This document shows positions 59,921 to 64,000 of a DNA stretch of 64,000 bases, in pieces. Position 1 is the first letter of the stretch. Each line of letters starts with the position of its first letter. The position numbers and the translations under genes are program-made. The DNA is taken from NCBI GenBank assembly GCA_963702555.1, contig CAVPCW010000008.1, forward strand, positions 1 to 64,000, given 5' to 3'. This DNA comes from CAMFLJ01 sp963702555. GTDB lineage: Bacteria; Actinomycetota; Acidimicrobiia; Acidimicrobiales; Acidimicrobilacustridaceae. Below the pieces are notes generated by a model. It saw only the letters and a program-made list of their open reading frames with translations. It ran no database searches and had not been told where the DNA came from.

Positions 59921-62900
59921 TCAGGCGGGGACGGGGGTGTCGGCCTCGCCGCCGGTGCTGGCGAAGGCCCGCCACAGCTCGGCGTAGCGGCCGTCGCGCG
60001 GCGAGCAGCTCGTCGTGGGAGCCCTGCTCGGCGATGCGGCCGTCGTCGATCACCACGATGCGGTCGGCCTGGCGGGCCGTGGGCAGGCGGTGGGCCACCA
60101 GGATCGTGGTGCGACCGGAGGCCGCGGCGTCCATCGCCCGCTGCACCCGCGCCTCGCTGGCCAGGTCGAGCTGGGACGTCGCCTCGTCGAGCAGCAGGAT
60201 GGCGGGGTCGACCAGCCGGGCCCGGGCCAGGGCGATGAGCTGGCGCTGGCCCGACGAGAGCGAGCGGCCCCGCTCGCTCACCGGCGTGCGGTAGCCGAGG
60301 GGCAGCGAGGCGATGAAGTCGTGGGCGCCGACCGCCCGGGCCGCCGCCTCGACCTCGGACTCGTCGGCCTCGGGCCGGCCGTAGGCGATGTTGTCGCGCA
60401 CGGTGCCGGTGAAGAGGAAGGCCTCCTGGGGCACCACGCCGAGCTGGCGGCGGAAGGCGTCGAGGTCGATGTCGCGCAGGTCGACGCCGTCGACCGCGAC
60501 CGACCCCGAGGTCGGGTCGTAGAAGCGGGCCAGCAGCTTCACGATGGTCGACTTCCCGGCGCCGGTCTCGCCGACCAGGGCGACCGTCTCGCCCGGGGCC
60601 ACCCGCAGGTCGACCCCGGCCAGCGCCTCGGCCCCGGCCGCGCCGGCGTAGCCGAAGTGCACGTCGTGGAGCTCGACCTCGCCCCGCAGCCGCCCGACCG
60701 CCACCGGGTGCTCGGGCGCCGGCGTGCCCTCGGGCGTGTCGAGCAGCTCCTCGATCTTCTCGATCGAGGCGGTGGCCTGCTGCCAGGTGTCGAGCACCTG
60801 CGACAGCTGCTGGATCGGCGAGAAGAACTGGTTGAGGTAGAGCAGGAAGGCGATCACCGTGCCGGCGGTGACGATGCCCCGCGACTCGAACGCGGCGCCC
60901 GCCCCGAGCACCAGCGCGGTGGCCAGGTCGGAGAGCAGCAGCACGAACGGGAAGTACATGGCCACGAGCTTCTGGGCGTCGAGGCGGTGCCCGAGGTAGC
61001 GGCTGTTCACCGAGCGGAAGCCACTGATGTTGCGGCCCTCGCGCACGTAGGCCTGGGCGACCCGCACGCCGGACAGGCTCTCCTGGAGGTTGGCGTTGAC
61101 GTCGGCGATGGCCTCACGCGCCTTGGCGTAGGCCCGCGACGACTGCCGCCGGTACCACCAGGTGGCGAGGAACAGCGGCGGCAGCACCAGCGCGGTCACC
61201 GCGGCCAGCGGCGGCGACAGCACGATCAGGAACACGAACACGCCGATGCACGTGAAGATGCCGACCACGCCGTTGATCAGCCCGGTCTGCACCAGCTGCG
61301 ACAGGGCCTCCACGTCGGTGGTCATGCGGGTCATGATCCGGCCGTCGAGCTCGGCGTCGTAGTAGTCGAGGCTGAGCCGCTGCAGGTGCCCGAAGATCTT
61401 CACCCGCAGGGCGAACAGGGCCCGCTCGGCCGTGCGCCCGGTGACGACGGTGTACGCCCACACCACGCCCCAGTCGACGAGGCCGACCACGGCGAACAGG
61501 GCGACCGAGGTCCACAGGCCCGACGGGTCGTCGGCGGTCACGCCGCTGTCGATGCCGCGCCGCACGAGGGCGGGGCCCATCAGCGTGAGGAGCGTGTCGA
61601 GCACGACCAGGCCGAGCCCGAAGAGCAGCCAGCGCTGCCACGGCCGCACGAACCGACGCACCAGGAACGGCGGCGGGTCCGATGCGGCGGCGGCCTCCAC
61701 GTCGACGTCGGGCAGGTCATCGGCCGGAGGCAGGGTGGCGAGCGCCGCCATCATCTGCGGCGTGGCGGTGAGCGCCATGCCCATCGGGCCACCACCGCCG
61801 CCTCCACCCCCGCCCGGTGAGCCGATGCGGGGCCCCGCGTCGACCGTGGCGGAGGCCACCGGCACGTCGTCGTCGGCCAGTGCCGGCCACGCCGACTCGG
61901 TGATCGCCGCGCCGACGAGCACCGGTTCGGCCACCTCGCCCAGGCCCTCGCCGTCGAGGTCCTCGTCGCCGGCGGTGAGGTCGACGTCGTCCGGGCCGGC
62001 GAACAGGTCGCGGTAGACGGAGCTCGACTCGAGCAGGTCCTCGTGGGTGCCCTCGGCCACCACCCGCCCGGCGTCGAGCACGACGATGCGGCTGGCCAGG
62101 CGCAGGGTCGAGCGGCGGTGGGCGATGAGGATGGTCGTGCGGTCGGCCATCAGCTCCCGCAACGTGTCGTGGATGGCCTCCTCGGTGGCCGAGTCGACGG
62201 CCGAGGTGGCGTCGTCGAGCACCAGGATGCGGGGATCGGTGAGGATCGCCCGGGCCAGGGCGAGGCGCTGGCGCTGACCGCCCGAGAGGGTGACGCCCCG
62301 CTCGCCCACCACGGTGGCGTAGCCCTCGGGCAGGGCCGCCACGAACGCCGTGGCCCCCGCCGCCGCGGCTGCCGCGTCGACCTCGGCGTCGGTGGCGTCG
62401 GGCCGGGCGTAGGCGATGTTGGCCCGCACCGTGTCGGAGAAGAGGAAGGCGTCCTCGAAGACCAGGCCGACCTGGCGGCGGAGCGACTCGAGGGTGAGGT
62501 CGCGCACGTCGTAGCCGTCGACGGTGACCCGGCCCTCGGCGACGTCGTAGAAGCGGGGCAGCAGTGCGGTGACGGTCGACTTCCCCGAGCCGCTGGTGCC
62601 GACCAGGGCGACGACCTCGCCGGCGGCCACGTGCAGGTCGAGCCCGTCGAGCACCGGCTCGCTGCGGGAGTAGCCGAACCGCACCCCCTCGAAGCGCACC
62701 TCGCCGCGGGCCGGCGGGATCTCGATGGCGTCGGGGGCGTCGACCACCTCGGCGTTGGCGTCGAGGATGTCGAGGATGCGCTCGGCGCCGGCCCGGGCCT
62801 GCTGCCCGACGGTGAACAGGCCGGCGAGCATCCGCACCGGCGACACCAGCTGCACCAGGTACGAGGAGAAGGCGAGGAACGCTCCCAGGGTGAGCTGGCC

Positions 62901-63728
62901 GTTCAGCGCCAGCCACCCGCCGAGGGCCAGCACCGCCACCTGGGCCAGCGTCGGGATGGCCTGGAGGGTGGAGGTGAACTTGGCCTGCAGGCGCACCAGC
63001 CGGGCCCGAGACGAGTAGAGCCCGGTGGCCACCTCGGCCAGGTGGTCGAGCTCGCGCTCCTCCTGACCGAAGCCCTTCACCACCCGCACCCCGGTGACGG
63101 CCTCGTCGACCACGCCGGCCACCTCGCCGGCGCGCTGCTGGGCGTCCCACGTGGCGGGGAAGACCCGGCTCCGCAGCCGCAGCGACACGATGAGCAGCAG
63201 TGGCAGGGTGGCCACGACGACCAGCGTGAGCAGCGGCGACAGGATCACCATCACCACCAGGGCGATGACGAGCAGCACCACGTTGCCGAGCATGATCGGC
63301 AGGAAGGCGAGCAGCCCCTGCACCAGCCCGAGGTCGGTGGAGGCACGCGAGACGAGCTGCCCGGTGCGGAGCTGGTCGTGGCCGGCGAAGTCGAGGCGCT
63401 GCAGCCGCTCGTAGATGGCGTTGCGCAGGTCGAACTGCACGTCGAGGCTCACCCGGCCGCCGATCCAGCGCCGCAGGAAGGCACAGCCGAACGACAGCAG
63501 GCCCGCCACCACGAGGGCCACCAGCCACGGCCACACCGGGCGGTTCTTGGCGGTGATGCCGTCGTCGATGATCACCGCGGCGAACACCGGCGTGAGCGCC
63601 GCGAGCCCCTGGCCCACGACCGAGGCGGCCAGGGCGATGGTCACGTTGCGCCGATGGGCCAGCAGGTACGGGCTGAGGCGACGGATCCAGCCACCCTCGG
63701 GTGGGGTCGTCTCGGCCGGGTCGCTCAC
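59921..63728 (-). CDS. Fused double ABC exporter (two TMD-NBD halves), one frameshift
   Basis: About 1268 aa after repair; each half has six helices and an ATPase. Half 1: Walker A GTSGSGKS (about 376), signature LSGGQRQR, but Walker B VLDDATS with Asp instead of the catalytic Glu. Half 2: Walker A GETGAGKS (about 1054), signature LSSGQRQL, Walker B LLLDEATS. That is one degenerate and one active site, as in heterodimeric exporters, here in one chain. A ten-Gly linker lies near 637. An extra base near 60000 breaks the last 25 codons (repaired end ELWRAFASTGGEADTPVPA). GTG 63728 follows TAGCCT by 7 nt. Confidence 0.88.
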
Positions 63729-63805
63729 CGGGCGGAGGCTACCGACGCAACCGGAATCCGCGTCCCGCTCTCGAGGCCCCGCCTCGCACTCGGGGCGAAA
63801 ACGAC

Positions 63806-63839
63806 GAAGGCCCCGTCCGGCGAACCGGACAGGGCCTTC
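63806..63839 (-). terminator. Intrinsic terminator after the cold-shock gene
   Basis: GAAGGCCCCGTCCGG / CCGGACAGGGCCTTC, one mismatch, 4-base loop; on the minus strand it is followed by GTCGTTTTCG, a short U-tract. Confidence 0.8.
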
Positions 63840-63855
63840 GCTCAGAGCGTGTGGA

Positions 63856-64000
63856 TCAGATGACCCGAACGTTCTCGGCCTGATCGCCCTTGCGACCCGG
63901 GGCCACGTCGAACTCGACCTTCTGGCCCTCTTCGAGGTTCTTGTAGCCGCTGCCGGCGATGTTGGAGTAGTGCACGAAGACGTCGTCGCCCGAGTCACGG
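63856..64000 (-). CDS. Cold-shock protein (CspA family), 5' part outside window
   Basis: The last 47 codons of a CspA-type RNA chaperone: DDVFVHYSNIAGSGYKNLEEG, VEFDVAPGRKGDQAENVRVI and stop at 63856-63858. VFVHYS is RNP2 of the cold-shock fold. The start and the RNP1 part lie beyond the window end. It binds single-stranded RNA and prevents structure at low temperature. Confidence 0.93.
   Translation of the reverse strand, partial: RDSGDDVFVHYSNIAGSGYKNLEEGQKVEFDVAPGRKGDQAENVRVI

Noticed and set aside
62043..63863. Plus-strand frame opposite the ABC exporter
   Set aside because: Antisense shadow in high-GC DNA; the minus strand has full ABC motifs.

Overview
The window is very GC-rich, gene-dense bacterial DNA with no rRNA, tRNA, CRISPR array, insertion sequence or phage gene that I can see. 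GTG starts and 4-bp GTGA/ATGA overlaps are frequent. Many transcripts look leaderless: a TANNNT hexamer ends 6-7 nt before the start codon. The gene content (Ino1-type inositol-phosphate synthase, LLM flavin oxidoreductase, DUF2510 and SCO7613-like membrane proteins, Rieske/acyl-CoA dehydrogenase/CoA-transferase catabolic genes, ECF sigma with zf-HC2 anti-sigma) points to an actinobacterium. Acidimicrobiia (an Iamia-like lineage) is my best guess; this is inference from gene content, not a database match.

1-11.3 kb is a zinc-homeostasis island. It holds two complete metal ABC transporters (znuA-znuC-znuB orders at 401-3050 on minus and 5245-7909 on plus), a thioredoxin-like [2Fe-2S] ferredoxin, a COG0523/CobW GTPase coupled to a WD40 protein, a Fur-family regulator (Zur), a His-tailed YibE/F membrane protein, a 79-aa orphan and an FAD/NAD(P)-binding monooxygenase-like protein. 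Three Zur-box-like sites sharing GAATGATTC sit at the two divergent promoter regions. The CobW reading frame is broken by about 15 single-base indels, although every motif survives.

11.3-16.6 kb carries a PCu(A)C copper chaperone, an anti-sigma/ECF-sigma divergent pair, a VapBC toxin-antitoxin pair and a DegT-family PLP enzyme with His where the catalytic Lys should be. 16.6-25.2 kb holds a VOC/LLM/SnoaL/EthD catabolic operon, tandem alpha/beta hydrolases, a hemolysin III protein and a secreted serine hydrolase. 25.3-28.8 kb has an ArsR-SRPBCC operon divergent from dinB (perfect LexA box and two long palindromic operators between them), followed by ilvA. 28.8-36.8 kb is cell-envelope material: a 1523-aa polytopic membrane protein, a VanY-like peptidase and small membrane proteins.

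36.9-40.1 kb is a double-domain CoA-transferase/SDR operon. 40.2-43.9 kb is a Tat-exported collagen-like protein divergent from a glycosyltransferase-TPR-beta-propeller fusion, which together look like an uncharacterised surface glycoprotein system. 43.9-49.7 kb is a catabolic regulon (acyl-CoA dehydrogenase, Rieske oxygenase, molybdenum hydroxylase, MarR) whose promoters share a 16-bp element. 49.7-56.5 kb holds purU, membrane proteins, CsbD, a two-component system, a DM13 protein and a LysR regulator. 56.5-64 kb has a structured hairpin array, an MFS exporter, ino1, a fused ABC exporter and the 3' end of a cold-shock gene. About eight further genes carry single +1 frameshifts that look like unpolished-assembly errors.
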